Of a stretch of 64,000 nucleotides of DNA, positions 56,201 through 64,000 are shown one piece after another. Positions within the stretch are counted from its first letter, which is position 1. Each line of letters starts with the position of its first letter. The translations under genes and the position numbers were made by a program. The stretch comes from Nitrospira sp. (GTDB lineage: Bacteria; Nitrospirota; Nitrospiria; Nitrospirales; Nitrospiraceae). The stretch is taken from contig JBAOHZ010000009.1 of NCBI GenBank assembly GCA_037045225.1, positions 806,001-870,000 of the forward strand. Direction: 5' to 3'. A model generated the notes under the pieces. The model saw only the letters and a program-made list of their open reading frames with translations. It was not told the origin of the DNA and made no database searches.

Positions 56201-56707
56201 GTGGACCGGCCCTATCGTGGCTGGAAGCCCTCGGATCCGTTCTACAAGGTGTCCCGTTTGATGATTCGTGCCAAGTACAACCCGGCGTATCCGTACCACG
56301 TCACGATGGCAAAACATGCCCCGTATGTGGCCACGGCGAAGTCGGTGAAAGGGCACGAGACGCGGCCAGACGGACGCGCCATTGCGGTGGACACCGGCTA
56401 TCAGTCCAACTTCCGGTACGGCGCACAACAGTCGTTTACCAGAAGCTGGTTGATGCCGATGCACCAGACCGACTCACTCCCCGGCAAACACACGATTGCC
56501 TGGAAGTTCAAGTGGGGCTATGCCATCGATCACCATGGCATCAACACGGTTCCGAAGGAATGCTTGATCCGCATCACCAAGGCGGAAGATGGCGGCATCG
56601 GAGCCCGTGGTCCGTGGGAACCAGTCCGGACCGGCTTCACGCCGGGTCAGGAAAACGAGTTCATGATCAAGTGGCTGAAGGGTGAACATATCAAGATCAA
56701 GGTCTAG
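53264..56707 (+). CDS. nxrA: nitrite oxidoreductase alpha subunit, copy 2
   Basis: A 1147-aa molybdopterin enzyme, homologous throughout to copy 1. The Tat signal has SRRQFLK at 6-12. The FS0 cluster region (FTWCCSPNDTHGC, PRMCLKG) and the MGD-binding C-terminus are intact. It differs from copy 1 at many positions, for instance in the segments TFKHRAGMPVLGIVGKMMN and GGKYYSNYTWHGD. The ATG at 53264 has a perfect AAGGAGGT site; the frame opens eight codons earlier. Operon with nxrB2 after a 108-base spacer. Confidence 0.97.
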   Translation: MQVSVSRRQFLKISAGTVAAVAVADKVLALTALQPVIEVGNPLGEYPDRSWERVYHDQYRYDSSFTWCCSPNDTHGCRVRAFVRNGVVMRVEQNYDHQTYEDLYGNRGTFAHNPRMCLKGFTFHRRVYGPYRLKGPLMRKGWKQWMDDGSPELTPDVKRKYKFDSRFLDDLNRVSWDTAFTYVAKGAVLIATRYSGEAGARRLREQGYAPEMIEMMKGAGVRTFKHRAGMPVLGIVGKMMNTRFNGGCLPLLDSWIRKVDAEKAQGGKYYSNYTWHGDQDPSHPFWNGTQNCDVDLSDMRFSKLNTSWGKNFVENKMPEAHWKLESIERGARIVVITPEYNPTAYRADYWIPLRPETDGANFLGACKIIFDENMQDIDYIKEFSDLPLLVRTDTLQYLDPRDVIADYKFPDFSKSYSGRIQSLKPEQIERLGGMMVWDLAKGKAVPLHREQVGFHFKESGIDPALTGTFRVKLLNGREIDVMSIYQMYQVHLQDYDLDTTHQITRAPKDLIVRWARDSGTIKPAAMHNGEGVCHYFHMTEMGRAAALVMTITGNIGKFGTGCHTWSGNYKAGIWNAVPWSGAGLAVHTGEDPFNLTLDPNAHGKEIKTRSYYYGEEVGYWNHGDTALIINTPKYGRKVFTGKTHMPSPSKVRWVTNVNILNNAKHHYDMVKNVDPNIEMIVTQDIEMTSDVNHADVAFACNSWMEFTYPEMTGTVSNPWIQIWKGGIRPLYDTRNDADTFAGVAAKLAEMTGDARFRGVFHFVYMNRVDVYPQRMLDASATCYGYSADVMLKSEKGWMVMGRTYPRHPLWEETNESKPQWTRSGRIETYRIEPEAIEYGENFISHREGPECTPYLPNAIFSNNPFIRPDDYGIPITAQHHDDKHVRNIKLPWAEIKRHPNPLWEKGYQFYCVTPKTRHRVHSQWSVNDWVQIYESNFGDPYRMDKRTPGVGEHQLHINPQAAKDRGINDGDYVFVDGNPVDRPYRGWKPSDPFYKVSRLMIRAKYNPAYPYHVTMAKHAPYVATAKSVKGHETRPDGRAIAVDTGYQSNFRYGAQQSFTRSWLMPMHQTDSLPGKHTIAWKFKWGYAIDHHGINTVPKECLIRITKAEDGGIGARGPWEPVRTGFTPGQENEFMIKWLKGEHIKIKV

Positions 56708-56815
56708 GACAGAGGTACACAGTCTGAGGGGTACGCCTCTCGGCACTTCGTCCTCGATACTTGAAACGAATGCGAACCATTAACTACATGATCATGTTCA
56801 GAAGGAGGATTCACA

Positions 56816-58105
56816 ATGCCAGAAGTCTATAACTGGCAACTGGGACGGAAGATGCTGTATCCCTACGAGGAACGGCATCCGAAGTGGCAGTTTGCCTTTG
56901 TGTTCAACATCAATCGCTGTTTGGCTTGTCAGACCTGTTCGATGGCCGACAAGTCGACCTGGCTCTTCTCGAAGGGGCAGGAATACATGTGGTGGAACAA
57001 CGTGGAAACCAAGCCGTACGGCGGGTATCCGCAGTTCTACGACGTGAAGATCACCCAGCTCATCGAGCAGGTGAACCCGGGCGGGCAGGTGTGGAACGTC
57101 CGCGTGGGACGCAAGCACCATGCGCCGTACGGCGTGTTCGAGGGGATGACCATTTTCGACGCCGGCGCCAAAGTCGGACAGGCGGCGATCGGGTACATCC
57201 CGACGGACCAGGAATGGCGGTTCGTGAACATCTATGAAGACACCGCGACGTCCATGCGGGCCTTGGTCGAGAACATCGACAAGTCCGGCTTTACGCGCGA
57301 TGAACCGTGGCGTCTCTCCGGCAGCAGCTTGCCGGAACACGAGACCTACTTCTTCTATCTGCAGCGGATTTGTAACCACTGCACCTATCCGGGCTGCTTG
57401 GCAGCCTGCCCGCGGAAGGCGATCTACAAGCGGCCGGAAGACGGCATTGTCTTGATCGACCAGAACCGGTGTCGCGGGTACAAGAAGTGCGTGGAACAGT
57501 GCCCGTTCAAGAAGCCGATGTATCGGGGCACCACGCGCGTCTCGGAAAAGTGTATCGCGTGTTATCCGCGCATCGAAGGCAAAGACCCGCTGACAGGCGG
57601 CGAACCGATGGAAACGCGTTGTATGGCGGCCTGCGTGGGTAAAATCCGCATGCAGTCATTGATGCGCATCGGGGAAGACGGCCTGTGGGCGGAAGACCGC
57701 TGGCATCCCCTGTACTACACGATTCGTGTGGAGCAGGTGGCGCTCCCGCTGTATCCGCAGTGGGGCACCGAGCCCAACGGCTACTACATCCCGCCGCGGC
57801 ATAGCCCACGTGGCTACGCACGGCAGATGTTCGGCCCGGGCGTGGATAACGCCATCGAGAAATACCTCGTGCCAAGCCGCGAACTGTTGGCGGTGCTCCA
57901 GCTCTGGAGAGCCAGTCAGCAGATCGTCTTCCGGTACGATGTCATTCCGGGTCCGAAAGTGTTTGAAACCCAGATTCACGGGAAGCGGTTCGACATGTAC
58001 AACGATACCGTGTTGGGCTTCAACAAGTCGGGCAAGGAAGTGGCGCGTATTCAGGTCGAAGAGCCGATCTACATTCGGCCGGCCGAGCGCGTGAACTGGC
58101 TGTAA
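56816..58105 (+). CDS. nxrB: nitrite oxidoreductase beta subunit, copy 2
   Basis: A 429-aa iron-sulfur subunit with the same four-cluster Cys pattern as copy 1. The site GAAGGAGG precedes the ATG. The first two thirds are identical in protein to copy 1, and the differences (NGYYIPPRHSPRG versus NGFYIPPRHAPRG, DNAIEK versus DNAVEK, KEVARI versus KEIARI) are conservative. Two strong terminators follow directly, ending the operon. Confidence 0.97.
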   Translation: MPEVYNWQLGRKMLYPYEERHPKWQFAFVFNINRCLACQTCSMADKSTWLFSKGQEYMWWNNVETKPYGGYPQFYDVKITQLIEQVNPGGQVWNVRVGRKHHAPYGVFEGMTIFDAGAKVGQAAIGYIPTDQEWRFVNIYEDTATSMRALVENIDKSGFTRDEPWRLSGSSLPEHETYFFYLQRICNHCTYPGCLAACPRKAIYKRPEDGIVLIDQNRCRGYKKCVEQCPFKKPMYRGTTRVSEKCIACYPRIEGKDPLTGGEPMETRCMAACVGKIRMQSLMRIGEDGLWAEDRWHPLYYTIRVEQVALPLYPQWGTEPNGYYIPPRHSPRGYARQMFGPGVDNAIEKYLVPSRELLAVLQLWRASQQIVFRYDVIPGPKVFETQIHGKRFDMYNDTVLGFNKSGKEVARIQVEEPIYIRPAERVNWL

Positions 58106-58111
58106 GACTCA

Positions 58112-58145
58112 CACAGGCGAGAGAGGGCAACTTCTCTCGCCTGTG
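58112..58145 (+). terminator. first terminator after nxrB2
   Basis: A perfect 13-bp stem CACAGGCGAGAGA/TCTCTCGCCTGTG with an 8-base loop starts six bases after the nxrB2 stop. Confidence 0.8.
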
Positions 58146-58160
58146 AAGGACCGCAGCACA

Positions 58161-58203
58161 ACAAGGGCAGGAGGTTCGCAAGAACTTCCTGCCCTTGTAC
58201 TTT
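58161..58203 (+). terminator. second terminator after nxrB2
   Basis: A 17-bp stem ACAAGGGCAGGAGGTTC/GAACTTCCTGCCCTTGT with one G-T pair and loop GCAA is followed by ACTTT. It gives the highly expressed operon a double stop. The gap to 58453 holds no supported gene. Confidence 0.85.
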
Positions 58204-58453
58204 CAGGTGATAGGCAACGGTTGCTAGAGCCAGCGTATGCACATATTCAGGCACTTCACGTACCCAGCTGCATGAAGAGCGCCGAAAGGCCCTGCGGGCA
58301 TCACCCGATAATTTCCTCCCACAAATAACATACTCTGTCCGTACCGTGCTTCATCAGCACAGCGAAGCCTTGGGTATGTTGCCCTGCCAGCCTGTGGCTC
58401 GGCCGAATGAAAGGCCCAGCTCATCCCCATCATAGAGGGTATCTGTGCAGATA

Positions 58454-58482
58454 TTGACAGCTCTCCCTTTGACCGCTATACT
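58454..58482 (+). promoter_or_regulatory. sigma-70 promoter of bfd
   Basis: A perfect -35 TTGACA (58454-58459), a 17-base spacer and -10 TATACT (58477-58482). Transcription would start near 58490, inside the Fur-like box. Confidence 0.75.
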
Positions 58483-58491
58483 CATCATAGT

Positions 58492-58506
58492 TGAGAACGG
58501 TTATCA
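58492..58506 (+). promoter_or_regulatory. Fur-like box of bfd
   Basis: TGAGAACGGTTATCA matches the 7-1-7 Fur consensus TGATAATNATTATCA at 11-12 of 14 informative bases and overlaps the predicted transcription start. This fits iron repression of a bfd gene. Confidence 0.6.
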
Positions 58507-58572
58507 GTATCGCAACATTGACTGAGTAAGACGCCCGCAAGGACAACCGATCATCAGTGGGAGATGCCACCC

Positions 58573-58779
58573 ATGTATGTCTGCTTATGTAAGGGATTAA
58601 CAGAATCAGATGTGCGGACGGCCGGTCGTCAGGGCTGCCTGACCACCAGACAAATCGTTGCGGAATTCGGATTGCGCGATAGCGGATGTTGCGGCCGATG
58701 CGCGAAGAATATTCATGAACTTGTGTCGCTGGCAAAGAGCCAGCTGGAGAATACCTGCCAAAACCCTGTGCCGTCCTAG
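58573..58779 (+). CDS. bfd: bacterioferritin-associated ferredoxin-like protein
   Basis: A 68-aa [2Fe-2S] protein of the BFD family. The ligands are C4-x-C6 (YVCLCKG) and C40-x2-C43 (GCCGRC). Bfd reduces ferric iron in bacterioferritin for release; related domains also occur in NirB. The ATG at 58573 is preferred because its GGGAG site is well spaced; an ATG at 58564 abuts it. A Fur-like box in the promoter supports an iron role. Confidence 0.88.
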   Translation: MYVCLCKGLTESDVRTAGRQGCLTTRQIVAEFGLRDSGCCGRCAKNIHELVSLAKSQLENTCQNPVPS

Positions 58780-58798
58780 AATCCCAATCTCAAAGTAA

Positions 58799-59431
58799 TC
58801 ACGGCCCACTCGAGCCGGCTCTATTTCCCTGTGACTCAAATCCTCGCTTGACCGCACCGGCAACGTCGGCCACCCTCCGACCCAACTCACGGGCTCCGGT
58901 CATCTCTTGTACATCAATTCCAGGGCTCTCGCCTTCTGTTGTTGCGGAGGCACCAAACGCACCACCACCGCTCACAATAATCATCTGATTCCCCAGCATC
59001 GCCGCAAGGATTGAGAGCATCGTCAGCTCTTTCCCGCTGGAAATCTGACCGCCGGTTGCGAACGCCGCCCCCACCTTGTTTCTCAATTTGAATTCCGGGA
59101 AGACCCCGAACTTGAATTGCCAATCGTCAATAAACGCCTTCACCTCGCCGGCCATGTTGGACCAATAGACCGGAGACCCGAGCACAATCGCATCGGCAGC
59201 GAATAATTCCTCAGCCGTCACTTTCCCCACACGCTTCAGAACAACCTGCGTCTGGGGAACCGATCGAGCACCCTCTGCAACCGCCTCGGCCATTCGCTCG
59301 GTGTGCCCGAAAAGAGAGTGATACGCCACCAGCACATTGATCGTCGGAGAGTTATCAGCCGCTCGGGCAATCATCGGCACGGCCAGAAGACTGCTTGCGC
59401 ACAGAAGCAGCACTCGCCACAGCTGAATCAC
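58799..59431 (-). CDS. exported WrbA/flavodoxin-like protein
   Basis: A 210-aa protein. The GTG at 59431 (AGAGGTGTC site) starts a Sec-type signal peptide (LLLCASSLLAVPMIARA-A). The mature part is flavodoxin-like: the FMN phosphate loop is YHSLFGHTERMA and the second loop GSPVYWSNMAGEVKAFID resembles WrbA quinone reductases. Periplasmic flavodoxins are unusual because FMN must be supplied outside. It converges with bfd. The electron partner is unknown. Confidence 0.85.
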   Translation of the reverse strand: MIQLWRVLLLCASSLLAVPMIARAADNSPTINVLVAYHSLFGHTERMAEAVAEGARSVPQTQVVLKRVGKVTAEELFAADAIVLGSPVYWSNMAGEVKAFIDDWQFKFGVFPEFKLRNKVGAAFATGGQISSGKELTMLSILAAMLGNQMIIVSGGGAFGASATTEGESPGIDVQEMTGARELGRRVADVAGAVKRGFESQGNRAGSSGP

Positions 59432-59573
59432 GACACACCTCTCACTGGAGCAGAGAACAACCCTGACATCGGCTGGGCCAGGCCATGAGCGGCCTGGCAT
59501 GAACTAGTCGCATCTTCGAATCGAGGACTGGGGACTGGGACTCTTGAAAACTCGCCCAATAGAACCGCAGCGC

Positions 59574-59759
59574 TTACCGGCGAACGATTTCTTCGTCCAT
59601 GTGCTCTTCAACCGACACTTGGGTCAAGGTTCCACGATAGTCGCACTTGTGGCAGCGGATTCTGAACTCCTCAATCCATTTTTCCTGCACGTAGGATTGG
59701 CGACACTTCGGACAGACAAACACGCCTCGCATGTACACCACACGTCGCGTTTCTTTCAT
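59574..59759 (-). CDS. small zinc-ribbon protein
   Basis: A 61-aa protein with VCPKCRQ and RCHKCDY, a four-Cys zinc ribbon, and an acidic tail (VEEHMDEEIV). The ATG at 59759 has a GGAGGGG site. Function unknown. Confidence 0.75.
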   Translation of the reverse strand: MKETRRVVYMRGVFVCPKCRQSYVQEKWIEEFRIRCHKCDYRGTLTQVSVEEHMDEEIVRR

Positions 59760-59900
59760 GAATCCCCTCCATCCAAGATCAAATGATAACGCGAGGATGG
59801 CACAGGGGCCGGCGGAATTGCAAGACAGCGGCATAGCGCCAGCCCACCTCGTTCACGTTGGCACCTTGACGGCCCACAAGGAGCCCGTTAGGATGCGGCC

Positions 59901-60413
59901 ATGACGCTCCGAAGGGTAGATCGGCCTGAATATACAGCCTCCCCGAGAAAACTGAAGCCTTCGGTGTGGTGCCTGTTCGGCATCGCACTGTTCAGTCTTA
60001 CCTGCTCCAGCTGGGCGGCCGAGCCACCAGCCGAGACCCTCATTACGGTCAAAACGCCGACCGGCACCCTGATTCAGGCTGAATTAGCAGATACGGCATT
60101 GAAGCGCGCCCAGGGGTTGATGTTTCGGGAGCATCTGGCCGATGACCGCGGGATGCTATTTATATTCGGCGACGCGCAGCCCTGGACATTTTGGATGAAG
60201 AACACCAAAATCCCTCTCGATATCATCTGGATGGATGGGAAGAAAACAATCATCCACATCGAGCGAAATGTTCCTATCTGCACCAGACAAGACGATGGCT
60301 GCCCGCAGTACCACTCGGAAGAAGGAGCCCTGTACGTATTGGAGCTTGGCGGGGGTCGCGCGGCTGCCCTGCAGCTTCAACGCGGCATGAAACTGAGCTT
60401 CAAGCAGCCCTGA
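59901..60413 (+). CDS. DUF192 family exported protein
   Basis: A 170-aa protein. An N-terminal signal peptide (~21-40, ending SSWA-A) precedes a DUF192 domain (RAQGLMFREHLADDRGMLFIF, TFWMKNTKIPLDIIWMD). The domain is a small beta-rich fold of unknown function common in envelope proteins. It converges with the MscS gene. Confidence 0.88.
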   Translation: MTLRRVDRPEYTASPRKLKPSVWCLFGIALFSLTCSSWAAEPPAETLITVKTPTGTLIQAELADTALKRAQGLMFREHLADDRGMLFIFGDAQPWTFWMKNTKIPLDIIWMDGKKTIIHIERNVPICTRQDDGCPQYHSEEGALYVLELGGGRAAALQLQRGMKLSFKQP

Positions 60414-60429
60414 CCATCCTTCAGCCTCA

Positions 60430-61944
60430 TTACTGCGCCTTCCGCGCACCCCAGAAAAAATTCTGAATACGCTCAATAAGAGAACGCGTGTGCGTGACGG
60501 CCGAAAGAGCTGCGGCGTCACGAGACAGCTGCGCCTTCGCCGCGGCGGTTGCCGCCTGTCGACGAGCAACCACCTCGCCGATTCGCTCGATCAATCGCCG
60601 ATCTTCCTGAACGACCTGCAGCAAGGCCTGCTTCCCCACAGCAATGACCAACAACTCGGTCGCGGCCAACACCGTGGCCGAACGCGGCTCACCGGTCAAT
60701 AGCGACATTTCTCCGAAAAACTTCCCGGCTTCGAGTGTGGTCACCGTGGAACTGAGCCCCCCCTCCTCCAACCGGACAGTGGCTTTCCCGGAAACAATGA
60801 CATAGAGCACCTCGCCCGGCTCCCCCTGACGAACCACTCGCTCTCCGGGCAAATAAGACTCCCATCGCGCTTCCTGGGCCAACATCCCAAGTTGCTTCGT
60901 GTCGAGCGTGCCTAAAAAGTCGACCACCGCGAGTTGTGCAACAATGCGCTCGACCGTATGGCTATTCGCCAGAGCCTCTGTGTCGGCCGTCTGACGCACA
61001 ACCCGCTGCGGGAATGGAATTTCGATGCCCTTCCGCGCAAACGCATGCCAGATGTAGGTGCGCAGAGTGCTTTCAATGACATCTCGTTGGGCGAAATCAC
61101 CGATCGGGAACTTGATTCGATACTGGATCGCCGATTCGTTAAACGCGACAACCAGCGCGGTCGCCTTCGGATCCGGCAACACGCCGTCCACCGCCGCAGC
61201 AGTTTCGAGCAGCGTCGCACAAACCTGCTCAGGCGGGGTTCGATAGGCGGCATCGACATAGACGTTACAGAAATGCGTCGTGGTTGGCCTGGTAAAATTC
61301 GTCACACCGCCTTGAATCACCAAATCGTTCGCCAGGGTCACACAGTCCCGCTCTCGCGTGAGGAGCGTGACGTGCTCCATGCCAATGTGCGTCACGATGC
61401 CCTCCCGATCGAGCACCGTAATCCAGTCTCCCACTTTGACAATCTTTCCCAACTCGATACCGGCGAAAAATCTGGTCACGGTATCTTTCAACGCCACACC
61501 CACCATCGCCGCTGCGACCGTGGGCAATGCCACCAGGGCTACGAGGTTGATCCCCATCACCAACCAGAGAATCATTACTCCGGCGGCCACCACCTCTGCG
61601 CCGATCAACATCTGCCGGACGATATCGGGAATGTACCGCTGTCCGCGTTCGATCAACCATTCGCCGATGATCAGGACATCGAGCACCGTGAAAAGAAAAA
61701 ACGATGAGCCGAGCCAGGCCGCGACATCAAGCCCTGCCTGGACGAGATGCGGGATGTGATGCAGCCACTCACTGTGGGCCACCAGCGATGCAGTGACAAA
61801 CAACCACGCCACGCCACCGGCGTAGAACGGAAGACGCGGCGCGGATTGACCGCGTCTGGCAAAGAGGGAGATCAGGCCAAGCAGGATCGCGGCCACGATG
61901 GCAAACATCGCGGTGGCGGCGCCGACGAGAATCCCGAGACTCAT
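60430..61944 (-). CDS. MscS-family channel with C-terminal cyclic-nucleotide-binding domain
   Basis: A 504-aa protein. Four to five N-terminal spans lead to an MscS pore/beta domain (GVALKDTVTRFFAGIELGKIVKVGDWI). Residues ~355-465 form a cNMP-binding domain (LPGERVVRQGEPGEVLYVIVSG, GKFFGEMSLLTGEPRSATV) with the phosphate-cassette PRSA. It is likely gated by tension and modulated by a nucleotide. An ATG at 61944 is chosen; a TTG at 61983 is also open. It lies downstream of rel on the same strand. Confidence 0.88.
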   Translation of the reverse strand: MSLGILVGAATAMFAIVAAILLGLISLFARRGQSAPRLPFYAGGVAWLFVTASLVAHSEWLHHIPHLVQAGLDVAAWLGSSFFLFTVLDVLIIGEWLIERGQRYIPDIVRQMLIGAEVVAAGVMILWLVMGINLVALVALPTVAAAMVGVALKDTVTRFFAGIELGKIVKVGDWITVLDREGIVTHIGMEHVTLLTRERDCVTLANDLVIQGGVTNFTRPTTTHFCNVYVDAAYRTPPEQVCATLLETAAAVDGVLPDPKATALVVAFNESAIQYRIKFPIGDFAQRDVIESTLRTYIWHAFARKGIEIPFPQRVVRQTADTEALANSHTVERIVAQLAVVDFLGTLDTKQLGMLAQEARWESYLPGERVVRQGEPGEVLYVIVSGKATVRLEEGGLSSTVTTLEAGKFFGEMSLLTGEPRSATVLAATELLVIAVGKQALLQVVQEDRRLIERIGEVVARRQAATAAAKAQLSRDAAALSAVTHTRSLIERIQNFFWGARKAQ

Positions 61945-61992
61945 GCGGAGAGCACCTGGGGCGAGGAGGAGAACAAGCGACAACCTCTCAGG

Positions 61993-64000
61993 CTAGGAAC
62001 GCTCTTGCCACGAACGCACACGTCGAACGGTGATGATACCCTCAACCCGCTCAATCGCCTTCAGTACCCGAGCCAGATGCGCCGTGTCCATGACTTCGAT
62101 GATGAAGTCCAGCATCGCCTTCCGATCCTCGCGGGTCGTAATTTCAGCGCGACTGATATTCGCGTGGCATTCAGAGATGGCCGTCGAGACATGCGCCAAC
62201 ACTCCGGTCTTGTCCACGGCAATCACCGAGACTTTGACGGAATGCGTACTGGGAGTGGAATGGTCCCACTCGACTTCAACCAGACGATTCTTGTCGTAAT
62301 CCAACGCCTCGAGATTGGGACAATCAACGGTATGAATCGTGAGCCCACGCCCCCTCGTGATATAGCCCAAAATACGATCTCCCGGCACAGGGTTGCAGCA
62401 GCGGGAGAGTTGCATCAACAAATCCCGCGCGCCTTTGACTTGCACCCCGACGTCACCGGTCCGTCCGATCGGTGGTTTCGGCGGCGCCGGCGTCTCGAGA
62501 GCAACCGCCGGACCGCCCGCCGCGACGGGCAGATCGATTTTACTCATCACCTGCGAGGTCGGCAGGTGGCCGAAGCCAACGGCGGCAGCCAACTCCTCCG
62601 GGGTCTCGTACCCCACCTGCTTGGCCACGACAAGGAGTTGTTCGGACCGCATCATCTGTGCCGGGGCCAAACCATGCCGGCGAAATTCGGCTTCCAGCAA
62701 CCGTTTGCCGATCTCGATACTCCGGGTTTGCTCCTCGGCTTTGATCCAATGTTTGATCTTGGTTTTAGCCCGCGAGGTCCGGACAAACTTCAACCAGTCC
62801 CGATGAGGCGTTTGGTTCGCGGCGGTCAGAATCTCGACCATGTCCCCGCTCTCCATCATATGTTTGAGCGGGACAATCTTGCCGTTCACCTTGGCCCCCA
62901 CACAATGGTCGCCGATTTCGGTGTGGACGGAATAGGCAAAATCAACCGGCGTAGAGCCTTTGGGCAATTCCTTCACCATGCCCTGCGGGGTAAAGACGTA
63001 GACCACATCGTGAAAGAGATCGAGCTTGACCGAATCCATAAATTGACGATTGTCGGGCAAGTCCTGGTTCCATTCCACGAACTGTCGCAACCAGCTGAAG
63101 ACCTTGCCGTCCTTCTCGTCGATCCGTCCGTGCTCTTTATATTTCCAGTGGGCGGCGATGCCCTGCTCCGACACACGATGCATTTCCTCTGTACGGATCT
63201 GAAACTCGACATGTTCGCCCTTGGGACCAACGACGGTGGTATGCAACGACTGATACAGGTTGGATTTGGGAATGGCGATGTAATCCTTGAAGCGGCCCGG
63301 CAAGGGTCGCCACAGCGAATGGATGACGCCGAGCAGGGCATAACAGTTCATCTTGATGTCGGTAATGATGCGCAGCGCGGCAAGGTCGTACACTTCCTCA
63401 AACGAGATCGACTGTTTCTCCATCTTCTGGTAAATGCCGTACAGATGCTTAGGCCGCCCGGAGACTTCCCCTTGCAGTCCGGCCTCGGCCATGGCCTTCT
63501 TGACCAGATCGATGACCTCCACAATGTACTGCTGCCGGTCCTCATCCCGCTTCGCCACCCGCACACGCAGCAGTTCGTACACATCCGGCTTGAGATGTTT
63601 CAGGCAGAGATCTTCCAGTTCGTTCTTGATCCAGCCGATCCCCAGCCGATTGGCCAGCGGCGCATAAATCTCCAGCGTCTCCTGCGCAATCTGCTGCCGT
63701 TTCCCCTCGCTGAGATACTCCAGGGTCCGCATATTGTGGAGTCGATCCGCCAGCTTGATGAGGACGACACGGATATCGTCCGCCATCGACAACAGCATCT
63801 TGCGAAAATTCTCCGCCTGCTTTTCCTCGTAATTCCGAAACGTAATCTTGCCGATCTTCGTCACGCCGTCGACCAGATGCACGACGTCTTTGCCGAAGCG
63901 CTGTTCCAATTCCAACGGGGTGGCCAGCGTATCTTCCAACGTGTCATGGAGCAGGCCCGCGACAATGGCCGTCACATCCGTCTTCAGATGAGTCAGCAAC
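61993..64000 (-). CDS. rel: bifunctional (p)ppGpp synthetase/hydrolase, 5' end outside the window
   Basis: A partial gene (at least 669 codons) running off the window end. The N-terminal HD hydrolase core LLHDTLEDT is present; the upstream part is missing. The synthetase domain has the RFKD motif (GRFKDYIAIPKSNLYQSLHTT) typical of bifunctional enzymes. TGS (VYVFTPQGMVKELPKGSTPVDFAY), a zinc/helical region (SRCCNPVPGDRILGYITRG) and an ACT domain follow. It controls the stringent response. Confidence 0.94.
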   Translation of the reverse strand, partial: LLTHLKTDVTAIVAGLLHDTLEDTLATPLELEQRFGKDVVHLVDGVTKIGKITFRNYEEKQAENFRKMLLSMADDIRVVLIKLADRLHNMRTLEYLSEGKRQQIAQETLEIYAPLANRLGIGWIKNELEDLCLKHLKPDVYELLRVRVAKRDEDRQQYIVEVIDLVKKAMAEAGLQGEVSGRPKHLYGIYQKMEKQSISFEEVYDLAALRIITDIKMNCYALLGVIHSLWRPLPGRFKDYIAIPKSNLYQSLHTTVVGPKGEHVEFQIRTEEMHRVSEQGIAAHWKYKEHGRIDEKDGKVFSWLRQFVEWNQDLPDNRQFMDSVKLDLFHDVVYVFTPQGMVKELPKGSTPVDFAYSVHTEIGDHCVGAKVNGKIVPLKHMMESGDMVEILTAANQTPHRDWLKFVRTSRAKTKIKHWIKAEEQTRSIEIGKRLLEAEFRRHGLAPAQMMRSEQLLVVAKQVGYETPEELAAAVGFGHLPTSQVMSKIDLPVAAGGPAVALETPAPPKPPIGRTGDVGVQVKGARDLLMQLSRCCNPVPGDRILGYITRGRGLTIHTVDCPNLEALDYDKNRLVEVEWDHSTPSTHSVKVSVIAVDKTGVLAHVSTAISECHANISRAEITTREDRKAMLDFIIEVMDTAHLARVLKAIERVEGIITVRRVRSWQERS

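Noticed and set aside
58224..58433. Minus-strand frame of 69 residues after the nxrB2 terminators
   Set aside because: It looks partly coding (GGNYRVMPAGPFGALHAAGYV) but no start signal or family was recognised; it may be a gene remnant.
1..64000. tRNA, rRNA, CRISPR arrays, insertion sequences
   Set aside because: None could be recognised by reading both strands; short repeats noted above are not regular arrays.

Overview
The window reads as a chromosomal segment of a nitrite-oxidising Nitrospira. The basis is two complete nitrite oxidoreductase operons (nxrA-nxrB, with Tat-type NxrA and soluble four-cluster NxrB), together with a high-GC background, multihaem cytochrome, SmbP-type metal binder and many sigma-54 regulators. 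Two adjacent nxrAB copies recall lineage I species such as N. defluvii, but that placement is inference.

Layout. 1-6.7 kb is accessory DNA: a HepT/MntA toxin-antitoxin pair, then a minus-strand run holding two primase-like zinc-finger proteins with Tat-type leaders, a lower-GC PD-(D/E)XK nuclease/UDG-like gene pair, a ParD-like remnant and a WYL regulator. Both primase-like genes carry the same inverted repeat upstream; this is the best candidate for an undescribed system. 6.7-21.4 kb is mostly housekeeping: NAT, UvrA, YqgE, nitrilase, SmbP, sulfurtransferase, pentahaem cytochrome, HDAC-like deacetylase, PepF, small regulators and lipoproteins. 21.4-22.5 kb is decayed (CBS/DUF488 relic) with a 33-residue membrane peptide.

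22.5-58.2 kb is the nxr locus. nxrA1B1 lies on the minus strand and nxrA2B2 on the plus strand, about 25 kb apart, each preceded by its own sigma-54 activator and a plausible -24/-12 promoter. Between them lie an EmrAB/TolC-like pump, a FocA/NirC nitrite/formate channel, two two-component systems, a Czc-type metal efflux operon, a Gdx-type guanidinium exporter and a ChaA antiporter. The NxrB proteins differ at only four residues, all in the last third, while the NxrA copies have diverged, which suggests gene conversion.

58.2-64 kb holds a Bfd-like ferredoxin under a strong sigma-70 promoter with a Fur-like box, an exported flavodoxin-like protein, a zinc ribbon, a DUF192 protein, an MscS-cNMP channel and a bifunctional Rel enzyme cut off by the window end. 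No rRNA, tRNA, CRISPR array or intact insertion sequence was recognised.
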